39,757 nucleotides of DNA from positions 1-39,757 of the forward strand of contig NZ_JAALLN010000028.1 of the NCBI RefSeq assembly GCF_011751075.1. Reading direction: 5' to 3'. Position 1 is the first letter of the stretch. Every line of letters begins with the position of its first letter. Both the position numbers and the translations under genes were made by a program. A model generated the notes under the pieces. The model ran no database searches and had not been told where the DNA came from. It worked only from the letters and a program-made list of their open reading frames with translations. Origin of the DNA: Flavobacterium poyangense (GTDB taxonomy: Bacteria; Bacteroidota; Bacteroidia; Flavobacteriales; Flavobacteriaceae). Below are positions 1-7,176 of this stretch, piece after piece.

Positions 1-37
1 GCATTACTTTTTTTAGAACTTTCCTTTCTGTTGACAT
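1..37 (-). CDS. Possible transposase N-terminus (partial, cut by window edge)
   Basis: An ATG on the minus strand at 37 opens the frame MSTERKVLKKVM and continues off the left edge. It sits 17 bases inside the presumed terminal inverted repeat, where the first open reading frame of an insertion sequence normally starts. Only twelve codons are visible, so the product cannot be recognised from sequence. The call rests on position relative to the IS terminus alone. Confidence 0.3.
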   Translation of the reverse strand, partial: MSTERKVLKKVM

Positions 38-77
38 AATTAATTGGATTGTAGTCAACCTTTTTCAGGACAAGACA
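1..77 (-). mobile_element. Left-edge IS terminus (IS3-like), continues outside window
   Basis: Read on the minus strand, this stretch begins at 77 with TGTCTTGTCCTGAAAAAGG and runs out of the window. It starts with TG and carries a short ATG-initiated frame 40 bases inside. The same pattern, in degenerate form (TGTCTTTTCTGTAAAGG), occurs at 39672 beside a transposase C-terminus. I therefore read 54-77 as a terminal inverted repeat of an IS whose 5' end faces into the window. Family assignment (IS3-like, from the TG...CA ends and the right-edge protein tail) is inference. Confidence 0.55.
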
Positions 78-87
78 TAAAAAAAAC

Positions 88-120
88 AAACCCGACAGGT
101 TTTTAAAACCTGTCGGGTTT
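88..120 (-). terminator. Strong hairpin terminator for the 140-691 lipoprotein gene
   Basis: Perfect 16-base arms (AAACCCGACAGGTTTT at 88-103 and its complement at 105-120) are separated by one base. On the minus strand the hairpin is followed by a T-rich tract (complement of 80-90). It lies 20 bases past the stop of the minus-strand gene. The same stem recurs at 786-818. Confidence 0.8.
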
Positions 121-139
121 AAATAAGTAAAAAATATCC

Positions 140-691
140 TTATTTACCTTTAATAACGCTATAAGGCAAATTAGTAAAAACTCCATTTGTAACTTCAAAA
201 ACATCAGGAGCAACAATTTCAGTCTGGTAGACATTTTCTTTTTCAGCTCTAAAACTAAAGGTTCCAGAGACCGTTTTTTTCTCCGGATTCATAGCTGTAA
301 TTGTTATTTTTCCATATTTTTGAGAATGTCTTACATAACCTACTCCATCTATTAGGTAATAATTTAAAAACCACGCATTAGTATCAGTATCATTGTAAAA
401 ATACTCCTTTAATGGCATGGTATCATTACTTGATAAGCTACTTTCACATATTAATGACAGCGCTTGTGAATCATCATTAAAATATAGATTTAAAAGCTGC
501 ACTCCAACATTCGGAATATTTTGAACCAAAACAACTTTCTTAATTTTTGTTGCTTTCCATTCTTTACCATTAATAGTAGCTGAAACTGCTGCAACCTCAT
601 CTATATCTTCTTTTTTATCATCTGTATCGCTACTACATCCCATAAATAAAGCTGACACTAACAGCACTACTAATCCTAATCTTTTTTTCAT
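140..691 (-). CDS. Predicted lipoprotein, unknown function (DUF6252-like)
   Basis: The 183-residue product has a short basic N-terminus, a hydrophobic stretch and a lipobox ending at Cys19 (LFMGC), followed by an acidic SSDTDDKKED linker. This predicts a lipidated envelope protein. The mature part opens with VSATINGKEWKA and has alternating polar/hydrophobic beta-rich segments, resembling small Bacteroidota lipoproteins of the DUF6252 type that start with a 'xxNGxxW' strand. That family link is from memory and unconfirmed. It stands alone between two hairpins (88-120 and 786-818), so it is probably monocistronic. No catalytic motif is visible. Confidence 0.7.
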   Translation of the reverse strand: MKKRLGLVVLLVSALFMGCSSDTDDKKEDIDEVAAVSATINGKEWKATKIKKVVLVQNIPNVGVQLLNLYFNDDSQALSLICESSLSSNDTMPLKEYFYNDTDTNAWFLNYYLIDGVGYVRHSQKYGKITITAMNPEKKTVSGTFSFRAEKENVYQTEIVAPDVFEVTNGVFTNLPYSVIKGK

Positions 692-785
692 AATTTAATT
701 TTACATTATTTTTTGCGCAAATTAAACACTAAAAAACTTAACAAAATTGAGGGAAACCACATTTTTATTAAATAATAATAAAATC

Positions 786-818
786 AAACCCGACAGGTTT
801 TAAAAACCTGTCGGGTTT
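786..818. terminator. Second copy of the CCCGACAGG hairpin
   Basis: The 16-base arms are identical to those at 88-120 (AAACCCGACAGGTTTT at 786-801, complement at 803-818), again with a one-base loop. It lies upstream of the lipoprotein gene and just beyond the dnaK terminator, so it could act as a backup stop for dnaK transcription. The exact duplication of the stem suggests a mobile or dispersed terminator-like repeat rather than chance. Confidence 0.65.
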
Positions 819-831
819 AAATATAAATAAT

Positions 832-862
832 AAAAAAACCGAGTCATTTCTGACTCGGTTTT
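832..862 (-). terminator. Rho-independent terminator of dnaK
   Basis: Arms AAAACCGAGTCA (835-846) and TGACTCGGTTTT (851-862) pair around a TTTC loop. On the minus strand the stem is followed by seven T residues (complement of 832-838). It begins 20 bases past the dnaK stop codon. Confidence 0.85.
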
Positions 863-882
863 CTACTATTATCGTAGGTAAA

Positions 883-2766
883 TTATTTTACCTCTTCGAA
901 TTCAACGTCTTCAACATTGTCACCTTGAGACTGCTCTTGTTGAGGAGCCGCTTGTTGACCTTGTTCACCTTGAGCGTACATAGCTTCTGTAGCTGTTTTC
1001 CAAGCTGCATTGATGTTGTCAAGAGCAGTTTGAATAGCAGGAATGTCTTGAGATTGGTGAGCCATTCTCAATTCAGTTAAAGCGTACTCTACAGCAACTT
1101 TGTGATCGTCAGCTAATTTGCTTCCTAATTCTTTCAATTGACTTTCTGTTTGGAAAATCATGCTGTCAGCTTCGTTTAATTTCTCAGCTCTTTCTTTAGC
1201 GATTTTGTCAGCATCAGCATTAGCTTCTGCATCTTTTTTCATTTTTTCGATTTCTTCAGCTGTTAAACCAGAAGAAGCTTCGATACGGATATCGTGAGAT
1301 TTTCCAGTTCCTTTATCAGTTGCAGAAACTTTGATGATACCGTTAGCATCAATATCAAAAGTAACCTCGATTTGAGGAACTCCTCTTGGTGCTGGTGGAA
1401 TACCATCTAAGTGGAAACGACCGATAGTTTTGTTATCAGCAGCCATAGCTCTTTCACCTTGCAATACGTGAATTTCAACAGATGGTTGAGAATCAGCAGC
1501 AGTAGAGAAAACTTGTGATTTTTTAGTTGGAATAGTTGTGTTAGACTCAATTAATTTAGTCAATACACCACCCATAGTTTCGATACCTAAAGATAAAGGA
1601 GTAACGTCAAGTAACAATACATCTTTTACATCTCCAGATAAAACTCCACCTTGAATAGCTGCTCCAATAGCAACAACCTCATCAGGATTAACTCCTTTAG
1701 ACGCTTTTTTACCGAAGAATTTCTCTACTTCGTCAGCGATTCTTGGCATACGAGTAGAACCTCCAACAAGGATTACTTCGTCGATATCAGATGTAGATAA
1801 ACCTGCATCTTTTAATGCTTTAGCAACTGGTTCCATAGAACGTTTTACTAAAGAATCAGTCAATTGCTCAAATTTAGCTCTTGATAATTTTTTAACTAAG
1901 TGTTTAGGTCCTGAAGCCGTAGCTGTAACGTAAGGCAAGTTGATTTCAGTTTCTGAAGAAGAAGACAATTCAATTTTTGCTTTCTCTGCAGCTTCTTTCA
2001 AACGTTGCAATGACATTGGATCTAAACGTAAATCAATACCTTCTTCAGCTAAGAATTCAGTAGCCAACCAGTCAATAATTTCGTGGTCAAAATCATCTCC
2101 ACCTAAGTGAGTATCACCATTTGTAGATAATACTTCAAATACACCGTCTCCTAATTCAAGAACAGAGATATCAAAAGTACCTCCACCTAAATCGTAAACA
2201 GCAATTTTTTGATCAGTTCCTTTTTTATCTAATCCGTAAGCAAGTGCAGCTGCAGTTGGCTCATTGATGATACGCATAACTTTAAGACCAGCAATTTCTC
2301 CAGCTTCTTTAGTAGCTTGACGTTGTGCATCGTTAAAGTAAGCAGGAACAGTAATAACCGCTTCAGTTACTGTTTGACCTAAATAGTCTTCAGCAGTTTT
2401 TTTCATTTTTTGAAGAGTCATTGCAGACAATTCCTGAGCAGTATACAAACGACCATCAATATCCACACGTGGTGTATTGTTGTCCCCTTTTACTACTTTG
2501 TATGAAACTCTTTTTGCTTCACCTGTAGTTTCAGCAAAAGTGTGTCCCATAAAACGTTTGATAGAAGCAATCGTTTTTGTAGGATTCGTTACCGCTTGTC
2601 TTTTTGCAGGATCACCCACTTTAATTTCTCCACCTTCAACAAAAGCGATGATAGATGGTGTAGTTCTTTTTCCTTCTGCGTTAGGGATAACAACTGCTTC
2701 GTTACCTTCCATTACAGAAACACAAGAGTTCGTCGTACCTAAGTCAATTCCGATTATTTTACCCAT
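883..2766 (-). CDS. dnaK: Chaperone protein DnaK (Hsp70)
   Basis: A full-length 627-residue Hsp70. The ATPase domain shows the phosphate-1 motif IGIDLGTTNSCV at residues 5-16, the phosphate-2 motif DLGGGTFDIS, and VLVGGSTRMPRI. A conserved linker (DVLLLDVTPLSLG) leads to the substrate-binding domain, and the protein ends in the acidic tail VEDVEFEEVK. It binds exposed hydrophobic segments of unfolded proteins in the cytoplasm with DnaJ and GrpE. Neither dnaJ nor grpE is adjacent, so this is a single-gene unit, ended by the hairpin at 835-862. No CIRCE-like element is seen upstream. Instead the leader has a TTGGCAC-type box (2819-2835) and TGACA repeats. Confidence 0.98.
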   Translation of the reverse strand: MGKIIGIDLGTTNSCVSVMEGNEAVVIPNAEGKRTTPSIIAFVEGGEIKVGDPAKRQAVTNPTKTIASIKRFMGHTFAETTGEAKRVSYKVVKGDNNTPRVDIDGRLYTAQELSAMTLQKMKKTAEDYLGQTVTEAVITVPAYFNDAQRQATKEAGEIAGLKVMRIINEPTAAALAYGLDKKGTDQKIAVYDLGGGTFDISVLELGDGVFEVLSTNGDTHLGGDDFDHEIIDWLATEFLAEEGIDLRLDPMSLQRLKEAAEKAKIELSSSSETEINLPYVTATASGPKHLVKKLSRAKFEQLTDSLVKRSMEPVAKALKDAGLSTSDIDEVILVGGSTRMPRIADEVEKFFGKKASKGVNPDEVVAIGAAIQGGVLSGDVKDVLLLDVTPLSLGIETMGGVLTKLIESNTTIPTKKSQVFSTAADSQPSVEIHVLQGERAMAADNKTIGRFHLDGIPPAPRGVPQIEVTFDIDANGIIKVSATDKGTGKSHDIRIEASSGLTAEEIEKMKKDAEANADADKIAKERAEKLNEADSMIFQTESQLKELGSKLADDHKVAVEYALTELRMAHQSQDIPAIQTALDNINAAWKTATEAMYAQGEQGQQAAPQQEQSQGDNVEDVEFEEVK

Positions 2767-2818
2767 TTTTTATATAATTTATTTTTGATATACTAATTTT
2801 TAAACTCATGTGGCATAA

Positions 2819-2835
2819 GTCAATCTTTGTGCCAA
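2819..2835 (-). promoter_or_regulatory. Sigma-54-like -24/-12 box upstream of dnaK
   Basis: On the minus strand the sequence TTGGCAC-AAAGA-TTGAC matches the -24 element (TGGCAC) with a five-base spacer and a -12 element one base off TTGC. Transcription would start near 2808, giving a leader of about 40 bases before the dnaK ATG. An inverted copy of the GTGCCAAT half is at 2868-2875, so the pair could instead be a repressor operator. Promoter type is inference from consensus. Confidence 0.45.
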
Positions 2836-2887
2836 TATAAAAAACCAAAGTAAATTGTCAGTTTGCTATTGGCACAGCAAAAAAATA

Positions 2888-2946
2888 TGACAACATGACA
2901 TTTTTACAACCTGACACTTATGGCATATCAGTACTTTACGTGTCAT
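2888..2946. promoter_or_regulatory. Cluster of TGACA/TGTCA half-sites upstream of dnaK
   Basis: TGACA occurs at 2888-2892, 2896-2900 and 2912-2916, and TGTCA at 2941-2945, within 60 bases and 55-130 bases upstream of the putative -24/-12 promoter. The spacing suits enhancer-binding-protein sites or a heat-shock operator. No protein can be assigned from the sequence. Confidence 0.3.
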
Positions 2947-2950
2947 TATC

Positions 2951-3034
2951 AGGAGCTCATTCCTGCTGTCTGCTGTATCTTTTCCTTGCTAAAGAAGCAA
3001 GAAAAAGGATGCCGCTCCCATCAGGGCTAGGGCG
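2951..3034. repeat. Hairpin-bearing intergenic repeat or candidate small RNA
   Basis: This is the G+C-richest patch of the 2790-3126 gap. The centre pairs ATCTTTTCCTTGCT (2977-2990) with AGCAAGAAAAAGGAT (2996-3010). It is flanked by AGGAGCTCATTCCTGCTGTC on the left and GCCGCTCCCATCAGGGCTAGG on the right. I recall this 'GGAGCT...ATCTTTT...AAAAGGAT.CCGCT...GGGCTAGGGC' arrangement as a common dispersed flavobacterial element, but cannot confirm it here. A possible truncated relative (AGGAGCTGTTCCC) is at 19987-19999. It may be a mobile repeat or a structured RNA. Confidence 0.5.
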
Positions 3035-3126
3035 CTTGGTTGCATAGATAATTTATTTCATTATATATTTCAATACATGGAATAAACACTTTACATTAGT
3101 ACATAAATAATTAAAACAATTATAAA

Positions 3127-3576
3127 ATGACAAAAATTAGAAAAGCAACCATAGAAGATTTGAAATTGGCTGTAGCATTATTTGACCAATACAGAGTATT
3201 TTACGAAAATGAATCTGATAAAGAAAAAGCAGAAAAATTTATTTCTGAAAGACTCCAACTAAACGATTCTCAAATTTTTGTTGCTGAAACAAACAACCAG
3301 GACTTAGTTGGTTTTGTACAATTATATCCCCTTTTCTCTTCAACAAGAATGAAACGACTTTGGCTGTTAAATGATCTGTTTGTAGCTAACGAATACAGAG
3401 GAAAAGGAATTTCTAAACAACTTATCGACATCTCAAAAGAATTATGCAAACAAACCAATGCTTGCGGACTGCTATTAGAAACTGCAAAAACAAATGTTGT
3501 TGGTAATGCACTTTATCCAAAAGTCGGTTTTTCATTAGACAACGATCATAATTATTACTCCTGGGACAACGACTAA
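3127..3576 (+). CDS. GNAT-family N-acetyltransferase
   Basis: The 149-residue protein has the GNAT layout: an N-terminal IRKATIEDLKLAVALF strand-helix, a central beta strand (DLVGFVQLYPLF), and the acetyl-CoA pyrophosphate loop VANEYRGKGISKQL (R-x-x-G-x-G type) near residues 82-96. It ends with ALYPKVGF, typical of GNAT motif B. It should transfer an acetyl group from acetyl-CoA to an unidentified amine. It is followed after 11 bases by a DUF1272 gene on the same strand, suggesting co-transcription. The substrate cannot be predicted. Confidence 0.88.
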   Translation: MTKIRKATIEDLKLAVALFDQYRVFYENESDKEKAEKFISERLQLNDSQIFVAETNNQDLVGFVQLYPLFSSTRMKRLWLLNDLFVANEYRGKGISKQLIDISKELCKQTNACGLLLETAKTNVVGNALYPKVGFSLDNDHNYYSWDND

Positions 3577-3587
3577 ACCAAATTTAA

Positions 3588-3869
3588 ATGTTAGAAATTA
3601 GACAAAATTGTGAAAATTGCGACAAACATTTGCCTAACGAATCAAATGAAGCTATGATTTGTAGTTATGAATGTACCTTTTGCACTGGATGTGTAGAAAA
3701 TATTCTAAAAAATGTTTGTCCAAACTGCGGCGGAGGTTTTGAAAAAAGACCAACCAGACCACATAAACAATTAGACAAAAATCCTGTAAGCACCAACAAG
3801 ATATTTAATCCAATTGAGTTCAATAAATTCTTAGAAGCAAATAAGGGCATTGATCCACGAAAAAGATAA
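3588..3869 (+). CDS. DUF1272 zinc-ribbon-like protein
   Basis: A 93-residue protein with four cysteine pairs in the first 47 residues: C8/C11, C25/C29, C32/C35 and C44/C47, plus GGGFEKRPTRP after the last pair. This matches the small DUF1272 family ('LEMRPNCExCdkdLp', Cys-rich, RPxRP), whose cysteines are expected to bind zinc. The C-terminal 40 residues are polar and probably flexible. It lies 11 bases after the GNAT gene. The biochemical function of the family is not established. Confidence 0.85.
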   Translation: MLEIRQNCENCDKHLPNESNEAMICSYECTFCTGCVENILKNVCPNCGGGFEKRPTRPHKQLDKNPVSTNKIFNPIEFNKFLEANKGIDPRKR

Positions 3870-3994
3870 TCGCTCGTAGTCAATACAGGTTTGTCCTTTT
3901 TTTGTAGAAGTGCTAAATTAGGTATTTATACTTTCAATTCCACAACCAAGAGAAGCAGCGGAACGTTGATAACAAAATTAATAAATTATGTAAA

Positions 3995-4501
3995 ATGAAG
4001 AAAGAAAAATTTATAGAAAATTTCAAACTCTTATTAGTAGACCTACATAATTTAACGGAACAATTTTGCTTTAATAAAATTTCTAAAAATTACACATTCG
4101 TTTTAGAACCAAATGAAAGAAGTGTTAGCAAGCATTTAACAGAAGATGAAAATGAGTATTTAAAAACCTGGAATGAGTTACAAAATGTAGAAATATCTTT
4201 TGACAAAGTAGTTGACTTACTTTATAAAAATGGAAAAACTCCAAAATGGGCTGATTGTTATGTTTATTTATCAAATTCAAAAAAAACTGTTATCAAGATT
4301 TATTTTAGTCGTCAATTTAAACAAGAAGAAGAAATCTATTATTTAGAAAGAGGAACTGGGCCATTTAAAGCTGTAGTAAACACTTCATCACAAAATGTAA
4401 AAAATTCAGATGGAAAGTTTGATGTGAATTGGAAAGCAAAACTTGAGAAAAGAAAATCTAAAAATTTGTTTTCAAAAATAAAAAGACTGTTTTCGAAGTG
4501 A
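3995..4501 (+). CDS. Hypothetical protein, 168 residues
   Basis: I do not recognise this protein. It has no signal peptide or membrane segment, is lysine-rich, begins with an amphipathic helix (KFIENFKLLLVDLHNL), and has an aromatic mid-section (WADCYVYLSNSKKTVIKIYFSR). The basic tail (KLEKRKSKNLFSKIKRLFSK) is amphipathic and could bind membrane or nucleic acid. It sits 125 bases after the DUF1272 gene and 63 bases before a lipoprotein gene, in a run of same-strand genes with separate leaders. An immunity-like or accessory role is possible but unsupported. Confidence 0.6.
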   Translation: MKKEKFIENFKLLLVDLHNLTEQFCFNKISKNYTFVLEPNERSVSKHLTEDENEYLKTWNELQNVEISFDKVVDLLYKNGKTPKWADCYVYLSNSKKTVIKIYFSRQFKQEEEIYYLERGTGPFKAVVNTSSQNVKNSDGKFDVNWKAKLEKRKSKNLFSKIKRLFSK

Positions 4502-4564
4502 AAAAAAACTACCAACAGCTTCAGCCTTGCAAAGCACTAAAACTTTTAAGCAAACCAAACAAAG

Positions 4565-5242
4565 ATGAAAAAAAGCATACTACTATTGATCATGGCGACA
4601 ACAGGACTTTTTTCCTGTAAACAAGGAAGTAATCCAACACCGAAAACAGAAGATACAAAAGCACTAAATTTAACGGAAAGTGCCCAAAGTCCAAAAACAT
4701 CAAATACTCCTAAAGAAAAGTACATTGACACTAAATATGAGTATACTGATGCTACCGGAGCGCGTCTCATCATACAGAACAGCCTTCCGAAAGGCGGATT
4801 AAAATACACTGATCCTACTGGCAAGAACTATATCTATGTTGTATTCTGGACCCGAATAACTAATGAAACAATTCATCCTGTTGAACTAACACTTGATTTT
4901 CCCCTAGATTCCTTTGAACTTCCGGCTTCATCCGGAAATTACATGAAATTACGCCTTCCTTCCGACACCATAACAATTGACAAAGTACCCTTATTTGATT
5001 ATGGTCTTGCAGTAAAATCATTTTTAGACAATGGTATTGATAAAGCATCTTCCTTAAAAAGAACTATCAATCCAAAAGAATCAAGCAGTTTTTACGTTGT
5101 AGCAATCTCTAATCTTGGAGTAAATGGCACAATACGGACCGGACTTCGCTTAAAAGAGCAAAATCTATTTTATAACGTAAACGGTAAAGAAATTCCGTGT
5201 GGGCAGCTTACTTTAAAAAATGCTATACCCAAAAGCTTCTAA
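4565..5242 (+). CDS. Predicted lipoprotein, unknown function
   Basis: The 225-residue product has a lipobox ending at Cys18 (GLFSC) and a low-complexity, Thr/Ser/Pro/Lys-rich linker to about residue 60, consistent with an envelope lipoprotein on a flexible tether. The globular part contains a run of beta-strands (IYVVFWTRITNETIHPVELTL, FPLDSFELP, FYVVAISNL) suggestive of an immunoglobulin-like or C2-like beta sandwich. No catalytic residues stand out. It precedes a NUDIX gene by about 200 bases and is probably transcribed separately. Confidence 0.72.
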   Translation: MKKSILLLIMATTGLFSCKQGSNPTPKTEDTKALNLTESAQSPKTSNTPKEKYIDTKYEYTDATGARLIIQNSLPKGGLKYTDPTGKNYIYVVFWTRITNETIHPVELTLDFPLDSFELPASSGNYMKLRLPSDTITIDKVPLFDYGLAVKSFLDNGIDKASSLKRTINPKESSSFYVVAISNLGVNGTIRTGLRLKEQNLFYNVNGKEIPCGQLTLKNAIPKSF

Positions 5243-5391
5243 GTTAACATCAACTTTGTTTTAAAAATATTCTTTCTGATACAGTCACTGATTCTTGTCA
5301 TGCATTACTATTTTGATGAAAATCTTATTAAATCCAAGTACAAAAACTTAAAAATGATTCGTCAAATATCATATTTGTTGGGAAAACATTT

Positions 5392-5399
5392 TACATTTG
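5392..5399 (+). promoter_or_regulatory. -7 promoter box TACATTTG for the NUDIX gene
   Basis: TACATTTG matches the flavobacterial -7 consensus TANNTTTG and lies 39 bases before the NUDIX ATG at 5439. A TTG is 14 bases further upstream, shorter than the usual 17-23, so the assignment is tentative. Confidence 0.4.
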
Positions 5400-5438
5400 A
5401 AAAAGACTAAACAAATAGTTTAAATAAAATAATTGTTA

Positions 5439-5837
5439 ATGATTGAAATTGATAAGATTGCCTTAATTAAAATTGAAAACGGTCAAATTTTAAGTACAAA
5501 ATCAAGAGGAAAAAACAAATACTATATTCCCGGAGGAAAAAGAGAAAATAACGAAACCGACGAAGAAACTCTGGTCAGAGAAATTCAGGAAGAGTTAAGT
5601 GTCGAAATCGTAAAGGACTCTATAAAATATGTCGGAACTTTTAAAGCACAATCAGATGGGGCTGCCGAAGGTGTTGTAGTAAAAATGACTTGCTACAATG
5701 CTGATTATTTAGGAGCTCTAAAGGAAAACAATGAAATTGAAGAAATCAGATGGCTAAACTATAAAGATCTGGAAATCATATCAGAAGTGGATAAGATCAT
5801 TTTTAAACATCTGAAAGAAAATGGACTTTTAGTATAA
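5439..5837 (+). CDS. NUDIX hydrolase domain protein (small, divergent box)
   Basis: I start at the ATG at 5439 (MIEIDKIALIKIENG) rather than a TTG two codons earlier. The product has 132 residues. The Nudix box reads GGKRENNETDEETLVREIQ then EELSV: GX5EX7REUXEE is kept but the following G is replaced by Ser. These enzymes cleave nucleoside diphosphates linked to another moiety, using Mg2+ held by the REUXEE glutamates. The opening 'KIALIKIENGQIL..YIPGGKRE' resembles MutT-like housecleaning proteins. It is followed after 17 bases by the antiporter gene, so the two may be co-transcribed. Confidence 0.85.
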   Translation: MIEIDKIALIKIENGQILSTKSRGKNKYYIPGGKRENNETDEETLVREIQEELSVEIVKDSIKYVGTFKAQSDGAAEGVVVKMTCYNADYLGALKENNEIEEIRWLNYKDLEIISEVDKIIFKHLKENGLLV

Positions 5838-5854
5838 CTCTAAACAAAAACAGA

Positions 5855-7120
5855 ATGGAAAACTACAGCATCATCATTTTTATTCTGGCTATCGTTATTG
5901 GGCTTTCTGCTTTTGCAGATAAAATAAAACTGCCCTACCCTATTTTACTTGTTATTGTTGGAATCGCAATTGGTTTTTTTTCGAATATGAATGAAATTGA
6001 AATTAATCCGGAAATTATTTTCCTGATTTTTCTACCTCCGTTATTGTATGATGCCTCTTTTAATATTACTCCGGATGTTTTTAAAGCCAATATCAATACC
6101 ATCGGAACACTGGCCATTACATTGGTTTTTGTAACCACTTTAGGAATTGCCATTGTTGCCCATTACCTGATTCCCGGAATGACCTGGCCACTTTCTTTTG
6201 TACTTGGAGCTATTCTTTCCGCCACTGATGCGGTAGCAGCGATAAGTATTACTAAAGGACTAAAAATTTCACATAAAACCATCACTATTCTTGAGGGAGA
6301 AAGCCTCATAAATGATGCCTCCGCATTTGTAGCCTATCGTTTTGCCGTAGCCGCCGTAATGGGATCTGCATTTGTAATCTGGAAAGCAACTTTACAATTT
6401 ATACTATTGTTGGGAGGTGGTTTTATGGTAGGTTTTGTAATAGCCAAAATCCTTGCTTTCATACTGACCAAAGTACATAAAAATGTAAACGTTACGGTCA
6501 GTTTCATGCTCTTAATGCCCTTTGTAACTTATCTTGTTGCTGAGCACCTGCATGTATCGGGAGTTATTGCTGTTGTAGTTTTAGGATTGTCAATTGCCAG
6601 ATTCAGCAATAAAATTTTCCCCGAAAGCTTAAAAAACAACTCCAGAACAATTTGGGATATTATTATTTTCCTACTTAACGGACTAATCTTTATTTTAATT
6701 GGTCTTAATTTTAGGTATATCCTAAAAGAAATTGACGACGCTATGATTCTGCCATACATTGGTTACGCTGTAGTTATTACGATCACAGCGCTATTAATTA
6801 GAATGGGAAGGGTTTTTCTGCAAAAAATAAACCTCCAAAAAAACTTTCTAAATACAAAAGGAAAAAGAAAAGTAAGCGAACATGCTCTGCTAGACTTCAA
6901 CAACAGCATTATCCTAAGTTGGTCCGGCATGAGAGGCATTGTTTCGTTGGCAATAGCCATCGGATTACCAAAATTTCTCCACGACGGAGCGCCATTCCCA
7001 GAAAGAAATGCTATCATTTTTATTTCCGTTGCCGTTGTAATACTAACACTAATTGGTCAGGGTCTCACCTTACCGTGGATTGTAAAAAAGTTAACCCCAA
7101 AAAATAATAACCATCCTTAA
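5855..7120 (+). CDS. Na+/H+ antiporter, CPA1 family
   Basis: A 421-residue integral membrane protein with about 12 hydrophobic segments from residue 5 to 410. The CPA1 (NhaP/NHE-like) core is clear: SATDAVA at about 122-128, with Asp125, and EGESLINDA at 147-155, with the Asn153-Asp154 pair that binds and exchanges cation in this family. A later LSWSGMRGIVSLAIA matches the conserved arginine-containing helix. It would expel Na+ (or K+) in exchange for protons across the inner membrane, supporting pH and salt homeostasis. No long cytoplasmic regulatory tail is present. A NUDIX gene lies 17 bases upstream. Confidence 0.94.
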   Translation: MENYSIIIFILAIVIGLSAFADKIKLPYPILLVIVGIAIGFFSNMNEIEINPEIIFLIFLPPLLYDASFNITPDVFKANINTIGTLAITLVFVTTLGIAIVAHYLIPGMTWPLSFVLGAILSATDAVAAISITKGLKISHKTITILEGESLINDASAFVAYRFAVAAVMGSAFVIWKATLQFILLLGGGFMVGFVIAKILAFILTKVHKNVNVTVSFMLLMPFVTYLVAEHLHVSGVIAVVVLGLSIARFSNKIFPESLKNNSRTIWDIIIFLLNGLIFILIGLNFRYILKEIDDAMILPYIGYAVVITITALLIRMGRVFLQKINLQKNFLNTKGKRKVSEHALLDFNNSIILSWSGMRGIVSLAIAIGLPKFLHDGAPFPERNAIIFISVAVVILTLIGQGLTLPWIVKKLTPKNNNHP

Positions 7121-7176
7121 AATAACTACTTTTAATACACTACTAAAACAACTACCTAACAAACCGACTACCAATT

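Noticed and set aside
2477..2788. Plus-strand frame opposite dnaK's 5' end (103 codons)
   Set aside because: Antisense to the highly conserved ATPase domain of DnaK, no recognisable domain, and the codon pattern follows dnaK.
2790..2950. CIRCE element upstream of dnaK
   Set aside because: No TTAGCACTC-N9-GAGTGCTAA inverted repeat is present.
3870..5242. Run of small unrelated genes looking like integron cassettes
   Set aside because: The AACGTTGATAAC-like sequence near 3962-3973 does not match GTTRRRY, and no attC-like inverted pair or integrase gene was found.
5300..5410. 36-codon frame (MHYYFDENLIK...) before the NUDIX gene
   Set aside because: Short, no homologue recognised, and it overlaps the probable NUDIX promoter (5392-5399). 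Could be a decayed gene end, but not supported.
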